DNA from: Bacteroidota bacterium
GTDB lineage: Bacteria; Bacteroidota; Bacteroidia; B-17B0; Aurantibacillaceae
DNA: 64,000 nt
Direction of reading: 5' to 3'
Assembly: GCA_019638705.1 (NCBI GenBank)
Contig: JAHBTI010000001.1
Coordinates: 248,001-312,000 of the forward strand
In this document: positions 1 through 8,241 of the stretch, piece after piece
How the letters are laid out: the number at the start of each line of letters is the position of its first letter
Position numbering within the stretch: position 1 is the stretch's first letter
Notes under the pieces: generated by a model
What the model was told of the DNA's origin: nothing
The model's database searches: none
The model's input: the letters and a program-made list of their open reading frames with translations, nothing else
Position numbers and translations under genes: made by a program

Positions 1-298
1 TGCTCAAAGTTTCGGCAGCAAGAATTTGTTCGCGTAATTCATCAGTCAATTTATTTTGTCCCTCAATGGATTTTAAAATGCTTTCGCGGCGTTGTTCCAA
101 TTGGCGCAGGCGTTCAATTTCATTGCGTATTTGCATAATCTGAACTTCGTCCAAACTGCCTGTAACTTCTTTGCGGTAACGTGCAATAAAAGGAACAGTC
201 GCACCTTCGTCCAACAAATTAACGGTGGCGGTAACATCTTTTGAATTTAAGTTTAAGAGGTCGGCAATTTTAAAATGCAATCGTGCTTCGTTCATCAT
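1..298 (-). CDS. tex: Tex-family transcription accessory protein, N-terminal fragment
   Basis: This is the first 99 or so residues of a Tex/YqgF-type RNA-binding protein; the rest lies beyond the left edge of the window. The reading frame contains the diagnostic N-terminal block LLDEGATVPFIARYRKE followed by TGSLDEVQ, as in Tex proteins. Tex is a cytoplasmic nucleic-acid-binding factor associated with transcription and normally ends in an S1 domain, which is not visible here. Two adjacent ATG codons (298 and 295) could each start translation. It is divergent from the small gene at 477, with about 180 bp of AT-rich sequence between them. Confidence 0.9.
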   Translation of the reverse strand, partial: MMNEARLHFKIADLLNLNSKDVTATVNLLDEGATVPFIARYRKEVTGSLDEVQIMQIRNEIERLRQLEQRRESILKSIEGQNKLTDELREQILAAETLS

Positions 299-399
299 TT
301 GTATGTTGATTATTAATTTTTTTTAAAAATAAGTTTATAAGTGATGAGGCGAGATTTGATTTTTCAACAAATTTTTTTTATCCACTTAACAATTTTTTG

Positions 400-432
400 T
401 TGCTTTTTCTTTGTCATTTATACTTAGCTTTG
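400..432 (+). promoter_or_regulatory. Bacteroidota-type promoter, TTG-N22-TAnnTTTG
   Basis: TTG at 400-402 and TAGCTTTG at 425-432 fit the Bacteroidota -33/-7 pattern with a 22-bp spacer. Transcription would begin near 438-440. That is downstream of the TTG codon at 411 that would give the longest open frame, so the small gene that follows should start at the ATG at 477. Confidence 0.5.
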
Positions 433-476
433 CTCTCCTCCTGAAAAAAAGAGATTACATATTCATCTTTATTTTT

Positions 477-788
477 ATGTGCAGTATGCTGTTCACCGTG
501 TTTCAGTATATGGTAATTATTGAAGAAGAAGTGCCGCACAGAAAAATGGAACTTGTAAAAAAACAAAAGTCCGACACTGGCAGCGGTGGCGGAAACGGCG
601 ATTTTCCTGCTGACGAAGACCCTGCCAACGAAGAAATTCCAAGCGGCTACGATGATACCTTAAAAGGCTTTTACGAAAACTCGTATTTTGACTTTTACAG
701 TTCGGCATCGTTTCATTCCTATCACTCAAAGCCTGTGTTCTATTCTCACTTAACAGAGAAAATAAACACCCCCCCTCCCAAAGTTTAA
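477..788 (+). CDS. Small acidic single-TM protein of unknown function
   Basis: About 103 residues from the ATG at 477. I do not recognise the family. A short hydrophobic N-terminus (MCSMLFTVFQYMVII) could be a signal anchor. It is followed by an acidic, Gly/Ser-rich linker (GSGGGNGDFPADEDPANEE), a Tyr/Phe/His-rich segment and a PPPKV tail. The open frame extends upstream to a TTG at 411, but the predicted promoter box at 425-432 makes that start unlikely. The gene sits about 145 bp upstream of the carbonic anhydrase gene on the same strand. Whether it is translated is uncertain, because composition is the only evidence. Confidence 0.45.
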   Translation: MCSMLFTVFQYMVIIEEEVPHRKMELVKKQKSDTGSGGGNGDFPADEDPANEEIPSGYDDTLKGFYENSYFDFYSSASFHSYHSKPVFYSHLTEKINTPPPKV

Positions 789-934
789 TTTTTTGTATGC
801 TCATTTGCTCCATGCGTGGCAATGAGTGTTTCATGCGTGTTTGTGGCTTTGTTGGAAACATCAAAACAAAGAACCATATACATTCAACCAATTAATTATT
901 TACTATTTAAACATTACAACTAATTTAAACAGGT

Positions 935-1576
935 ATGGAAAATTCTTATAACAAACTGATAGAAGGAAACAGATTATTTTCACTTTCAAAGAAAAACGAC
1001 GACCCCGAATATTTTAAAAAATTATCGCTTGGGCAAAAACCCGATTACTTATGGATTGGTTGCAGCGACAGCCGTGTGCCTACCAACGAAGTAACGGGTA
1101 CTGAAAGTGGCGAAATTTTTGTGCATCGCAACATTGCCAATTTGGTAGTTCATACCGATTTGAATATGTTAAGCGTGCTGGAATATGCCGTAAGCGTATT
1201 GGAAGTAAAACACGTTATTGTATGCGGACACTACGGCTGTGGCGGCGTGCGCGCTGCTATGGGCAATGATATGTTCAGCTATGTGGACAACTGGCTGCGC
1301 AACATTAAAGATGTGTATCAGAAATACGAAACCGAATTGCAAGCCATTGGCGATATGGACAAACGTGCCGACAGATTAACCGAGCTTAACGTGATAGAAC
1401 AAGTGCGCAATCTGGCAAAAACAGACATTGTGCAAAAGGCTTGGAAAAAAAGAGAGCTGCACCTGCACGGCTGGGTTTATGGCATTAACAACGGATTAAT
1501 TACCGACCTCAATGTGATTCACAATGAGCAGGAAGATATTCCCGCCATATACCGTTACAACGTAAATAAAAAGTAA
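935..1576 (+). CDS. can: Beta-class carbonic anhydrase
   Basis: The 213-residue protein interconverts CO2 and bicarbonate in the cytoplasm. The beta-class zinc site is complete: C43 with the D45/R47 dyad in CSDSR, then H99 and C102 in HYGCGG. Length and motif spacing match the Can/CynT subgroup. The gene lies 44 bp upstream of a SulP-family anion transporter on the same strand, and the two are probably cotranscribed. This linkage suggests a role in bicarbonate import and supply for carboxylation reactions, although the family alone does not prove it. The ATG at 935 is preceded by AT-rich DNA without a clear Shine-Dalgarno sequence. Confidence 0.93.
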   Translation: MENSYNKLIEGNRLFSLSKKNDDPEYFKKLSLGQKPDYLWIGCSDSRVPTNEVTGTESGEIFVHRNIANLVVHTDLNMLSVLEYAVSVLEVKHVIVCGHYGCGGVRAAMGNDMFSYVDNWLRNIKDVYQKYETELQAIGDMDKRADRLTELNVIEQVRNLAKTDIVQKAWKKRELHLHGWVYGINNGLITDLNVIHNEQEDIPAIYRYNVNKK

Positions 1577-1620
1577 AAGACAAGCATTTATCATTAAACA
1601 AGAAAATTTAACAGAGAAGC

Positions 1621-3231
1621 ATGAAGAGCAATAACACGAGTAACGAGTTTAATATATTTAAAAACTTAAAGTACGATTTCCCTTCGGGCTTAGTCGTCTT
1701 TTTAGTGGCACTTCCGCTGTGTTTGGGCGTGGCGCTGGCATCTACCGGAAGAACCGATTTATTATTTTCGGGCATTATAGCAGGAGCAGTAGGCGGTATT
1801 ATTGTGGGTATGTTTAGCGGCTCGGCATTGGGCGTATCGGGTCCGGCGGCGGGCTTGGTAACTATTGTGCTGGGAGCAATTAACGGCTTGGGCAGCTTTG
1901 AGTTGTTTTTAACTGCCGTGGTGGTAGCCGGTATTTTCCAGTTAATAATGGGTTTTCTCAAAGCAGGAACAATCGGTTATTTTTTTCCTTCCTCTGTTAT
2001 CAGAGGTATGTTAGCGGCTATCGGGGTTATTCTTATTCTTAAACAATTTCCGCACGCCATGGGTTTTGATGCTGATTTTGAGGGCAACGAGAGCTTTGTA
2101 CAGGCAGACGGACATAATGTGCTGACGGAATTATATTATGCCGTTCGTTATTCCTCTCCGGGAGCAGTTATCATTGCTGCCGTTTCTTTAATCATGTTGG
2201 TGCTGTTTGATATGCCTGCCGTAAAAAAAATAGGGCTGTTTAAATTTTTGCCGGGTGCTTTGTTTGTGGTAATAGCGGGAACTTTGCTAAATCTTGCATT
2301 TCAGCATTATTTTCCAAACTTATACCTTTCGGGCGACCATGTAGTGCAGCTTCCCGTTGCCAACACGCCTTCAGATGTTTTGTCTTTTTTTACTTTCCCT
2401 GACTGGTCGGGCTTGGCTAATTACAAAGTATATGTCATTGCTTTAACCATTGCCATTGTAGCAAGTTTAGAAACGCTGTTATCTGTTGAAGCGGCAGATA
2501 AGTTAGACCCCTACAAGCGTATCACTCCCACCAATAAAGAATTGCTGGCACAGGGTACAGGTAATATTGTTTCAGGCATGATAGGCGGATTGCCCGTTAC
2601 ACAGGTTATTGTGAGAAGCTCGGCAAACATTACTTCGGGCGCACGCACTAAAATGGCAACAATTATTCATGGCACTATACTGCTGGCTTCCGTTATTATC
2701 ATTCCAAAATACCTCAATTACATACCGCTTTCGGCTTTGGCAACCATATTGCTGATGGTAGGATTTAAGCTTACCAAACCCTCGCTGTACAAAGGAATGT
2801 TTAATTTGGGCTGGCAGCAGTTTTTCCCTTTTATAGTAACGGTGTTTGCCGTAGTTGGCAGCGATTTATTAAAAGGTATTTTTTTAGGCTTAATAGTGGC
2901 AATGGGATTTATTATGCTTAACTACGGAAGATTAAAAATTAAAAGAAGCTTTAAAAATGTTTTCAAGGCGTATGATGTGGGGCGCGAAAACAACATGGTT
3001 CACATAAAATTAGCTTCCGAAGTTAATTTCTTTAACAAAGCAAGCATTTCAAAACTCTTAATGCGTTTGCCCGAAAGAAGTACCATTTTTATTGACGGCT
3101 CTCAGTCAAAAAGCATTGATTACGATGTGCTGGAAATATTGCAGGAGTTTGAGCACCATACGGCAGCTACAAAAAACATAAAAGTGATTACAAAAGGTAT
3201 TGATAAAGTAACCGTAGTAGGAGGGCATTAA
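1621..3231 (+). CDS. SulP-family anion transporter with STAS domain (likely bicarbonate)
   Basis: This is a 536-residue inner-membrane protein with the SulP architecture. About ten to twelve hydrophobic helices occupy residues 20-430, including the conserved LPLCLGVALAST and SGPAAGLVTIVLGAI segments. A cytoplasmic STAS domain follows at about 440-536 (VNFFNKASISKLL, then FIDGSQSKSIDYDVLEIL). SulP members carry sulfate, bicarbonate or other anions. The carbonic anhydrase gene 44 bp upstream argues for bicarbonate here, possibly coupled to sodium. The substrate is inferred from context and is not visible in the sequence. The gene ends at a strong bidirectional terminator. Confidence 0.9.
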   Translation: MKSNNTSNEFNIFKNLKYDFPSGLVVFLVALPLCLGVALASTGRTDLLFSGIIAGAVGGIIVGMFSGSALGVSGPAAGLVTIVLGAINGLGSFELFLTAVVVAGIFQLIMGFLKAGTIGYFFPSSVIRGMLAAIGVILILKQFPHAMGFDADFEGNESFVQADGHNVLTELYYAVRYSSPGAVIIAAVSLIMLVLFDMPAVKKIGLFKFLPGALFVVIAGTLLNLAFQHYFPNLYLSGDHVVQLPVANTPSDVLSFFTFPDWSGLANYKVYVIALTIAIVASLETLLSVEAADKLDPYKRITPTNKELLAQGTGNIVSGMIGGLPVTQVIVRSSANITSGARTKMATIIHGTILLASVIIIPKYLNYIPLSALATILLMVGFKLTKPSLYKGMFNLGWQQFFPFIVTVFAVVGSDLLKGIFLGLIVAMGFIMLNYGRLKIKRSFKNVFKAYDVGRENNMVHIKLASEVNFFNKASISKLLMRLPERSTIFIDGSQSKSIDYDVLEILQEFEHHTAATKNIKVITKGIDKVTVVGGH

Positions 3232-3235
3232 AATA

Positions 3236-3269
3236 AAATCCCCGAGAGGTAAACTCTCGGGGATTTTTT
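3236..3269. terminator. Bidirectional intrinsic terminator between sulP and kamA
   Basis: A perfect 13-bp stem (3236-3248 with 3254-3266, core CCCCGAGAG/CTCTCGGGG) closes a GTAAA loop. It is flanked by T6 on the plus side and by A-rich sequence that reads as T-rich on the minus side, so it can stop both convergent transcripts. Confidence 0.9.
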
Positions 3270-3286
3270 AATTGTAGTTGTTAGTG

Positions 3287-4612
3287 TTATCCCGCTTGTA
3301 AATACTCTTCCTGCAAAAGCATTTCGTCTAATTCATCTTCAAAGAAAAATTTGTGTTCGCCAAATGCAGGTTTTAAATCATCTAACCATATAGCCTGCGG
3401 ATTGTATTCTGCAAAAAACGGTTTCACTGCCCAATCAGGATTTCTGCCTTGCAGCATTTGTAAGGCGAACACTTTTTCGCCCTGAATTTCTGTTACGCCA
3501 AGAATTTGAACTTTACCCGGCGTGCAAGACATACTTGGTCCTCGTACCGTTCTGCAAACACCGCTTACACGTTGAAATGCTTTTTGGTAAATTTTCCAGG
3601 CTCTTTCTAAAGAAATTGCAAAATAATCTTGTGCGCCTGTATCGCGCGGAATAAACATATAATACGGAATGCAGCCCAAGTTCACTTGTTTGCGCCACAT
3701 TTCTGCCCACACATTGGCTTTGTCGTTTATGTGTTTTAACACGGGTGATTGTGTTCTGATTTGCACCCCAATATCAAGCAAACGTTTAATGGCTGTTTGT
3801 ACCGCTGCGGTTTCCAGTTCAACAGGGTGAGAAAAATGCGCCATGAGCGAAAGATTAATTCCTTTTTTAATGATGCGTTCAAACAAGTGCAACATTTCGT
3901 CGGTATCATCATCGCTTATAAATTTATAAGGAAAATAACCCAAAGCTTTAGTGCCTATGCGAATGGTTTGCAAATTCGGAATATCGCTGTCTAACAAAGG
4001 TTCAATGTAAGTTGCAAAAACTTTTGCTTTCATAATCATGGGGTCGCCGCCGGTAAATAAAATATCGGTTACTTCTTTGTTTGCAGAAACGTAATCTCTC
4101 AACAGCGTTGCTTCTTTGCTTGCAAATTTTAATTCGTCCATGCCCACAAATTGTGTCCACCGAAAACAAAATGTGCAGTAAGCATGGCAGGTTTGTCCCT
4201 GACTTGGAAAAAACAAAACGGTTTCGCGATACTTATGTTGCATACCTTCAATTTTTTCTCCGTTAAATTCAGGAACGTTGTGTTCCATTTGTCCTGCCGG
4301 ATGCGGATTAAGTTCCATACGAATTAAATTGGCAACGCGTTTTATTTCGCTTTTGTCCGATGTTGATTTTAGAGTTTTTAACATTAAGTTATAGTTAAAT
4401 TCACTCAACATACCGCGTTGCGGAAAGGTGAGTTTAAACATCGGGTCGTTTTCTATGTTGTTCCAGTTAATTAATTCGTTTACCACATAGTTGTTTGTTT
4501 TAAACGGAAGTACATTGCCCACAACCTCAATCGCTTCAAGCTGTTCAGGCGATAAGAGGTTTATCTGCGGAATGTTTTTGTAGTTGTGTAATAAATAAGA
4601 TTGTAGTTTCAT
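3287..4612 (-). CDS. KamA-family radical SAM enzyme (lysine 2,3-aminomutase-like)
   Basis: The 441-residue protein has the radical SAM cluster motif C142-x3-C146-x2-C149 (TCHAYCTFCFRW), an SAM-binding FTGGDP motif near 187-191, and a C-terminal PGK motif (K367). That lysine is a candidate for the PLP Schiff base of aminomutases. Family members move an amino group using a 5'-deoxyadenosyl radical, but substrate cannot be assigned: this longer Bacteroidota branch has SCTPGK rather than the PGGGGK of characterised lysine aminomutases. The gene is divergent from a Crp/Fnr regulator, with a TTGA-N6-TCAA palindrome in the shared 126-bp region, so oxygen- or redox-linked control is plausible. Its 3' end faces sulP across a terminator. 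Confidence 0.85.
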   Translation of the reverse strand: MKLQSYLLHNYKNIPQINLLSPEQLEAIEVVGNVLPFKTNNYVVNELINWNNIENDPMFKLTFPQRGMLSEFNYNLMLKTLKSTSDKSEIKRVANLIRMELNPHPAGQMEHNVPEFNGEKIEGMQHKYRETVLFFPSQGQTCHAYCTFCFRWTQFVGMDELKFASKEATLLRDYVSANKEVTDILFTGGDPMIMKAKVFATYIEPLLDSDIPNLQTIRIGTKALGYFPYKFISDDDTDEMLHLFERIIKKGINLSLMAHFSHPVELETAAVQTAIKRLLDIGVQIRTQSPVLKHINDKANVWAEMWRKQVNLGCIPYYMFIPRDTGAQDYFAISLERAWKIYQKAFQRVSGVCRTVRGPSMSCTPGKVQILGVTEIQGEKVFALQMLQGRNPDWAVKPFFAEYNPQAIWLDDLKPAFGEHKFFFEDELDEMLLQEEYLQAG

Positions 4613-4670
4613 CTGCTCTTTCCTCCTTTATAATTTTGTTGCAAGTAAATCATAACCGATAAAAAGTTTA

Positions 4671-4684
4671 TTGATAATTGTCAA
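4671..4684. promoter_or_regulatory. CRP/FNR-type operator, TTGA-N6-TCAA
   Basis: The sequence TTGATAATTGTCAA is a near-perfect dyad matching the FNR half-sites TTGAT/ATCAA with one mismatch, and it contains the TGA-N6-TCA core shared by CRP and FNR sites. It lies in the divergent kamA/crp intergenic region, 55 bp before the regulator's start codon. The adjacent Crp/Fnr protein is the obvious candidate to bind it, controlling itself and kamA. Confidence 0.5.
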
Positions 4685-4738
4685 TTTCAAATTCGCATAT
4701 TTTTATTTACTTGTAATAGTTTTAAAAAACGAAGCAGA

Positions 4739-5446
4739 ATGAAAGCTGAAACATTAATAGAAAAATATCACTTAAAATCAATGTCGTTTTTTGATGTTTT
4801 GACACCGCAGGAAGCAACGTATGTAAAAGAAAAAATAAGTGTGCAGGAATTTTTGAAAGGAGAATTGCTGTTTAAAGAAAACTCGTATTCAAAAGGGGTG
4901 TATTTATTGCGAAAAGGAAAAGTAAAAATTTTTCAAATTAATAAACGCGACGGAAAAGAAAGTATTGTTTACATCTACAAACGCGGCGATTATTTTGGTT
5001 ATCGCCCCTTGTTATCTCATCAGCCTCACCCCACATCGGCAAGGGCAATGGACAATGTGGTGGCGCATTACATTCCGCGCGAAGTGTTTATAAAGCTATT
5101 GGATAAATCCTTAAACCTGTCGCGCAAACTGCTGGAAATTTTGTCTAAAGAATTTTCGGTGTGGATAAATAAAATGACATCGTTCTCGCAATATACCGTA
5201 GAAAAAAGGGTGGCTCTCGGCTTGCTTATTTTAAGCGAAGTTTATCGCAAAAACAACGAAAAAACCAAGCAGATAAATATTGCCATTAACCGCGATGATT
5301 TTGCGGGTTTTGTGGGTACGGCAAAAGAAACATTGGTGAGAACGCTGCGCGTGTTTAAAGACAAAAAAATTATTGCGGCAAAAGGCACAAAAATTATGAT
5401 TTTAAAATATGGCGCATTGTTTGAAATTGTAAACGGAATGGGCTGA
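4739..5446 (+). CDS. Crp/Fnr-family transcriptional regulator
   Basis: The protein has 235 residues. An N-terminal cyclic-nucleotide-binding-like beta barrel (about 15-120, with KGELLFKENSYSKGVYLLRKGKVKIF) is joined by a long dimerisation helix to a C-terminal winged HTH (about 155-230). The recognition helix reads VGTAKETLVRTL; its K-E-x3-R pattern resembles the R-E-x3-R pattern of CRP. There are no cysteines in the protein, so it is not an Fe-S oxygen sensor like FNR, and its effector is unknown. A matching palindrome lies just upstream. Bacteroidota members of this family often respond to redox or nitrosative cues, but this is not demonstrated here. Confidence 0.88.
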   Translation: MKAETLIEKYHLKSMSFFDVLTPQEATYVKEKISVQEFLKGELLFKENSYSKGVYLLRKGKVKIFQINKRDGKESIVYIYKRGDYFGYRPLLSHQPHPTSARAMDNVVAHYIPREVFIKLLDKSLNLSRKLLEILSKEFSVWINKMTSFSQYTVEKRVALGLLILSEVYRKNNEKTKQINIAINRDDFAGFVGTAKETLVRTLRVFKDKKIIAAKGTKIMILKYGALFEIVNGMG

Positions 5447-5460
5447 TTTTTGTAAGTTTG
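5427..5460 (+). promoter_or_regulatory. Promoter for bdhA, TTG-N23-TAAGTTTG
   Basis: TTG at 5427-5429 and TAAGTTTG at 5453-5460 match the Bacteroidota -33/-7 pattern. The -7 box lies just after the regulator's stop codon and about 27 bp before the bdhA ATG, so bdhA probably has its own transcript. Confidence 0.5.
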
Positions 5461-5486
5461 CGCCACAAAATAATTAAGTAAGACAC

Positions 5487-6257
5487 ATGAAAACCATTTT
5501 AATTACAGGAAGCACAAGCGGCATAGGGCTTGGCATTGCAAAAGAGTTTGCAAAAACCAAACAATACAATATTATTTTTAACGGACTGGAAACAAACGGC
5601 GCGGAAATTGCCGCCGCTGTCGGTAAAGAGTTTGGTGTTGATGTGATGTTCAGCAATGCCAATATGCTTAACCCCGAAGAACTGCGCAACATGGTAAACG
5701 AGGGTATTTCCAAATTCGGAAAAATTGATGTGTTGATTAACAATGCAGGCATTCAGCACGTTTCGCCGATTGAAGATTTTCCCGATGAAAAATGGAATGC
5801 CATTATCGGCATTAACCTCACTTCTGCTTTTTATTTAAGTAAAGCCGTATGGAAAGGCATGAAAGAACATAAATTCGGGCGTATTATCAACATTGCTTCG
5901 GCACACGGTTTGGTAGCCTCTGAATTTAAAAGTGCCTACATAGCAAGCAAACACGGCATTGTAGGATTAACAAAAACCTTGGCGTTGGAAGGCGCACCGT
6001 TTAATATTACCTGCAACGCCATTTGCCCCGGTTATGTAAAAACACCTTTGGTTGAAAAACAAATTGCCGACCAAGCCAAAGCACATAACATAAGCGAAAG
6101 CGAAGTGGCAAGCAAAGTAATGTTAGTGAAACAAGCCGTAAAAGAATTTGTTTCCGTTGAAACGTTAGGACAAATGGCTTTGCTGTTGGCTGCCGAAAGT
6201 TCAAGCACCATTACCGGAACGGCTTTGCCGATTGACGGTGGCTGGAACGCACAGTAA
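5487..6257 (+). CDS. bdhA: 3-hydroxybutyrate dehydrogenase (SDR family)
   Basis: This is a 256-residue classical short-chain dehydrogenase with the cofactor motif TGSTSGIG (7-14), NNAG (85-88) and the catalytic set S138, Y151 and K155 (YIASK). The blocks GIQHVSPIEDFP and CPGYVKTPLVEKQIADQA are characteristic of D-3-hydroxybutyrate dehydrogenases, which oxidise 3-hydroxybutyrate to acetoacetate with NAD+. It would act in ketone-body or polyhydroxybutyrate-derived carbon use, but no PHB genes are in the window. It converges with glmM across a palindromic repeat element. Confidence 0.88.
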   Translation: MKTILITGSTSGIGLGIAKEFAKTKQYNIIFNGLETNGAEIAAAVGKEFGVDVMFSNANMLNPEELRNMVNEGISKFGKIDVLINNAGIQHVSPIEDFPDEKWNAIIGINLTSAFYLSKAVWKGMKEHKFGRIINIASAHGLVASEFKSAYIASKHGIVGLTKTLALEGAPFNITCNAICPGYVKTPLVEKQIADQAKAHNISESEVASKVMLVKQAVKEFVSVETLGQMALLLAAESSSTITGTALPIDGGWNAQ

Positions 6258-6275
6258 AAAATCAGAAAAGTATCC

Positions 6276-6381
6276 TGTCACTTCGAGTAGCCCGAAGAAT
6301 GAGGGCGTATCGAGAAGTGATTTTGCGGCTTCAGTTCTCGATAAGGTTTGCAAAGAGGCAGCAAACCTGCTTGAACTGACA
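6276..6381. repeat. Family A palindromic repeat, copy 1
   Basis: A roughly 106-bp element is bounded by inverted ends (TGTCACTTCGAGTAG at the left, CTGCTTGAACTGACA at the right). Inside are a second inverted pair (CGTATCGAGAAGTG with CAGTTCTCGATAAGG) and a small hairpin (GGTTTGC..GCAAACC). It lies between the convergent genes bdhA and glmM. A second copy is at 63181-63284, and a short derivative is at 45041-45066. It may be a non-autonomous mobile element or act as a terminator. Confidence 0.8.
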
Positions 6382-6386
6382 ATTCC

Positions 6387-7796
6387 TTATTGGACTTTAG
6401 ACAAATCAATAATCTCTTTAATGTCCTCAATAATTTTCTTTGCCAAATTATCGGCTGTTGCCAATGTTTGGCTTTCGCTGTAAATGCGAATGATTGGTTC
6501 GGTGTTGCTTTTGCGTAAGTGAACCCATTCTTTGTCAAATTCTATTTTTACGCCGTCCACCGTGTTTACAGGTTGATGTTTGTATTTTTCTTTTACAGCC
6601 GCCAAAACCTTGTCCACATTAATTTGCGGCGTGAGTTCAATTTTATTTTTTGAAATAAAATAATTCGGATAGGATTTCCGTAACGCCGAAATTGATTTGC
6701 CGAACTTGGCTAAATGTGTGAGAAAAATGGCAATGCCAACCAACGCATCTCTGCCGTAATGCAATTCGGGTAAAATAATGCCGCCGTTGCCTTCGCCGCC
6801 AATCACGGCTTTTGTGTCTTTCATCATCGTTACCACATTTACTTCGCCCACCGCAGAAGCAGAATAGTTGCCGCCCTGTGCTTCGGTTACATCGCGCAGG
6901 GCGCGTGTGCTTGAGAGGTTGCTCACCGTGTTGCCGTGTTTGTTTTGTTTCAACACATAATCGGCAACAGCAACCAAGGTATATTCTTCGCCAAACATTT
7001 CGCCGTCTTCGCACACAAAGGCTAATCTGTCCACATCGGGGTCAATGCTTATTCCGAGATGCGCTTTTTCTTTCAAAACGGTTTTGCTCAAATCAATTAA
7101 ATGTTCGGGCAATGGCTCGGGATTGTGTGCAAAATTTCCTGTCGGCTCACCATGAATAACTGTAACTTTTTTCACGCCCAATTTTTCCAACAAGGCAGGC
7201 ACGGCAATTGCACCGCTTGAATTGATGGCATCAACCACAACAGAAAAATTTGCTTGTTCAATCGCGTTCACATCAACGTAAGGCAAAGCCAAAATTTTTT
7301 GAATGTGTGTGTTCAGAAAATCGGTGTTCACCGTGTAAGTTCCCAAATCGTTTACTTCGGCGTAATTAAAATTTGCTTCTTGTGCCAATTTCAAAATTTC
7401 CTGTCCCGCTTGTTCGCTGATAAATTCACCTTTTTCGTTCAGCAATTTTAAAGCGTTCCATTGCTTTGGATTATGGCTTGCGGTGAGAATAATGCCGCCT
7501 TGCGCTTTCAGTTCCGTTACCGCCATTTCAACGGTGGGTGTGGTGCTGAGTTCCAAATCAATCACATCAATGCCCATGCCGATTAATGTTCCGCTTACAA
7601 TGTTGGAAACCATGCGTCCGCTCAAACGCGCATCGCGACCAATCACCACCTTTAATTTTTTAGTTTGCAAATTATTTTTCAAAATCCACGCACCGTAAGC
7701 CGAAGCAAATTTTACGGTGTCCAACGGAGTTAAGGCTTCATCGGGTTTTCCGCCAATAGTGCCGCGTATGCCTGAAATGCTTTTTATGAGTGTCAT
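6387..7796 (-). CDS. glmM: Phosphoglucosamine mutase / phosphohexomutase
   Basis: The 469-residue alpha-D-phosphohexomutase has all four signature regions: the phosphoserine loop TASHNP with S107, the metal-binding loop DPDVDRLAF, the sugar-specificity loop GEGNGG, and the phosphate-binding RKSNTEP near the C-terminus. The N-terminus MTLIKSISGIRGTIGG is typical of GlmM in Bacteroidota, where it converts glucosamine-6-phosphate to glucosamine-1-phosphate for peptidoglycan and LPS. Phosphomannomutase activity cannot be excluded from motifs alone. A minus-strand TATTTTTG box (7848-7841) lies about 45 bp upstream of the start. Confidence 0.9.
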   Translation of the reverse strand: MTLIKSISGIRGTIGGKPDEALTPLDTVKFASAYGAWILKNNLQTKKLKVVIGRDARLSGRMVSNIVSGTLIGMGIDVIDLELSTTPTVEMAVTELKAQGGIILTASHNPKQWNALKLLNEKGEFISEQAGQEILKLAQEANFNYAEVNDLGTYTVNTDFLNTHIQKILALPYVDVNAIEQANFSVVVDAINSSGAIAVPALLEKLGVKKVTVIHGEPTGNFAHNPEPLPEHLIDLSKTVLKEKAHLGISIDPDVDRLAFVCEDGEMFGEEYTLVAVADYVLKQNKHGNTVSNLSSTRALRDVTEAQGGNYSASAVGEVNVVTMMKDTKAVIGGEGNGGIILPELHYGRDALVGIAIFLTHLAKFGKSISALRKSYPNYFISKNKIELTPQINVDKVLAAVKEKYKHQPVNTVDGVKIEFDKEWVHLRKSNTEPIIRIYSESQTLATADNLAKKIIEDIKEIIDLSKVQ

Positions 7797-7938
7797 TTTA
7801 TTTAAGTTGAATGTTTAAAGAAATTTTGAGGTTTGAAGTTCAAAAATAACCGCGAATAAAGAATAGGAAAGAGTGAGATTTTATTAACAGAATAGTTAGA
7901 TTAACCTTACGAAGAAAAAGCTTTATGTAACACACAAC

Positions 7939-7971
7939 TTGTGATATGATTAACAAAAATGAGTAAATTTG
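7939..7971 (+). promoter_or_regulatory. Promoter of toxin-antitoxin operon, TTG-N22-TAAATTTG
   Basis: TTG at 7939-7941 and TAAATTTG at 7964-7971 form a Bacteroidota-type promoter. Transcription should start near 7977-7979. This excludes the TTG codon at 7969 as a start and points to the ATG at 7999 for the antitoxin. Confidence 0.55.
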
Positions 7972-7998
7972 AGTATTCATCTAAAACAAAAATCAACT

Positions 7999-8241
7999 AT
8001 GACAAAAACGACAATGAAAAAGCAAGTTCACGATTATGTGGAACTGACTGACGATAAAATTTTGAAAGCCGTGCATACTATTTTGGAATCACATATAAAT
8101 TCGGTTGAGACAGACTTGGAATTTACGCCTGAACTGATTAAACAATTAGATAAAGCGCGTAAAGAGCATTTGGAGGGAAAAAGCAAATCATATACTTTGG
8201 AAGAAGTAAGAGAATCTGTTTTAGCCAAATTGAAAAAATGA
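7999..8241 (+). CDS. Antitoxin of a ParE/RelE-type module
   Basis: This 80-residue charged protein begins MTKTTMKKQVHDYVELTDDKILKA and ends in a KSKSYTLEEVRESVLAKLKK-like helix. The C-terminal tail is typical of antitoxins that wrap around RelE/ParE toxins. The N-terminal part would provide DNA binding and autoregulation, although the fold is not obvious from motifs. The stop codon overlaps the toxin start by four bases (ATGA), implying translational coupling. The start at 7999 is chosen because the promoter box covers the upstream TTG. Confidence 0.8.
   Translation: MTKTTMKKQVHDYVELTDDKILKAVHTILESHINSVETDLEFTPELIKQLDKARKEHLEGKSKSYTLEEVRESVLAKLKK

Noticed and set aside
517..891. Long open frame on the minus strand opposite the small acidic protein
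   Set aside because: It has a shuffled composition and no family resemblance, and it lies opposite the more plausible plus-strand frame that has its own promoter.
4739..5446. Calling the Crp/Fnr protein an oxygen-sensing FNR
   Set aside because: The protein contains no cysteine, so it cannot bind a 4Fe-4S cluster.
6276..6381. Reading the family A element as a CRISPR repeat or IS remnant with coding capacity
   Set aside because: There are no repeat-spacer arrays and no open frame of transposase type; it is a single palindromic unit present in few copies.
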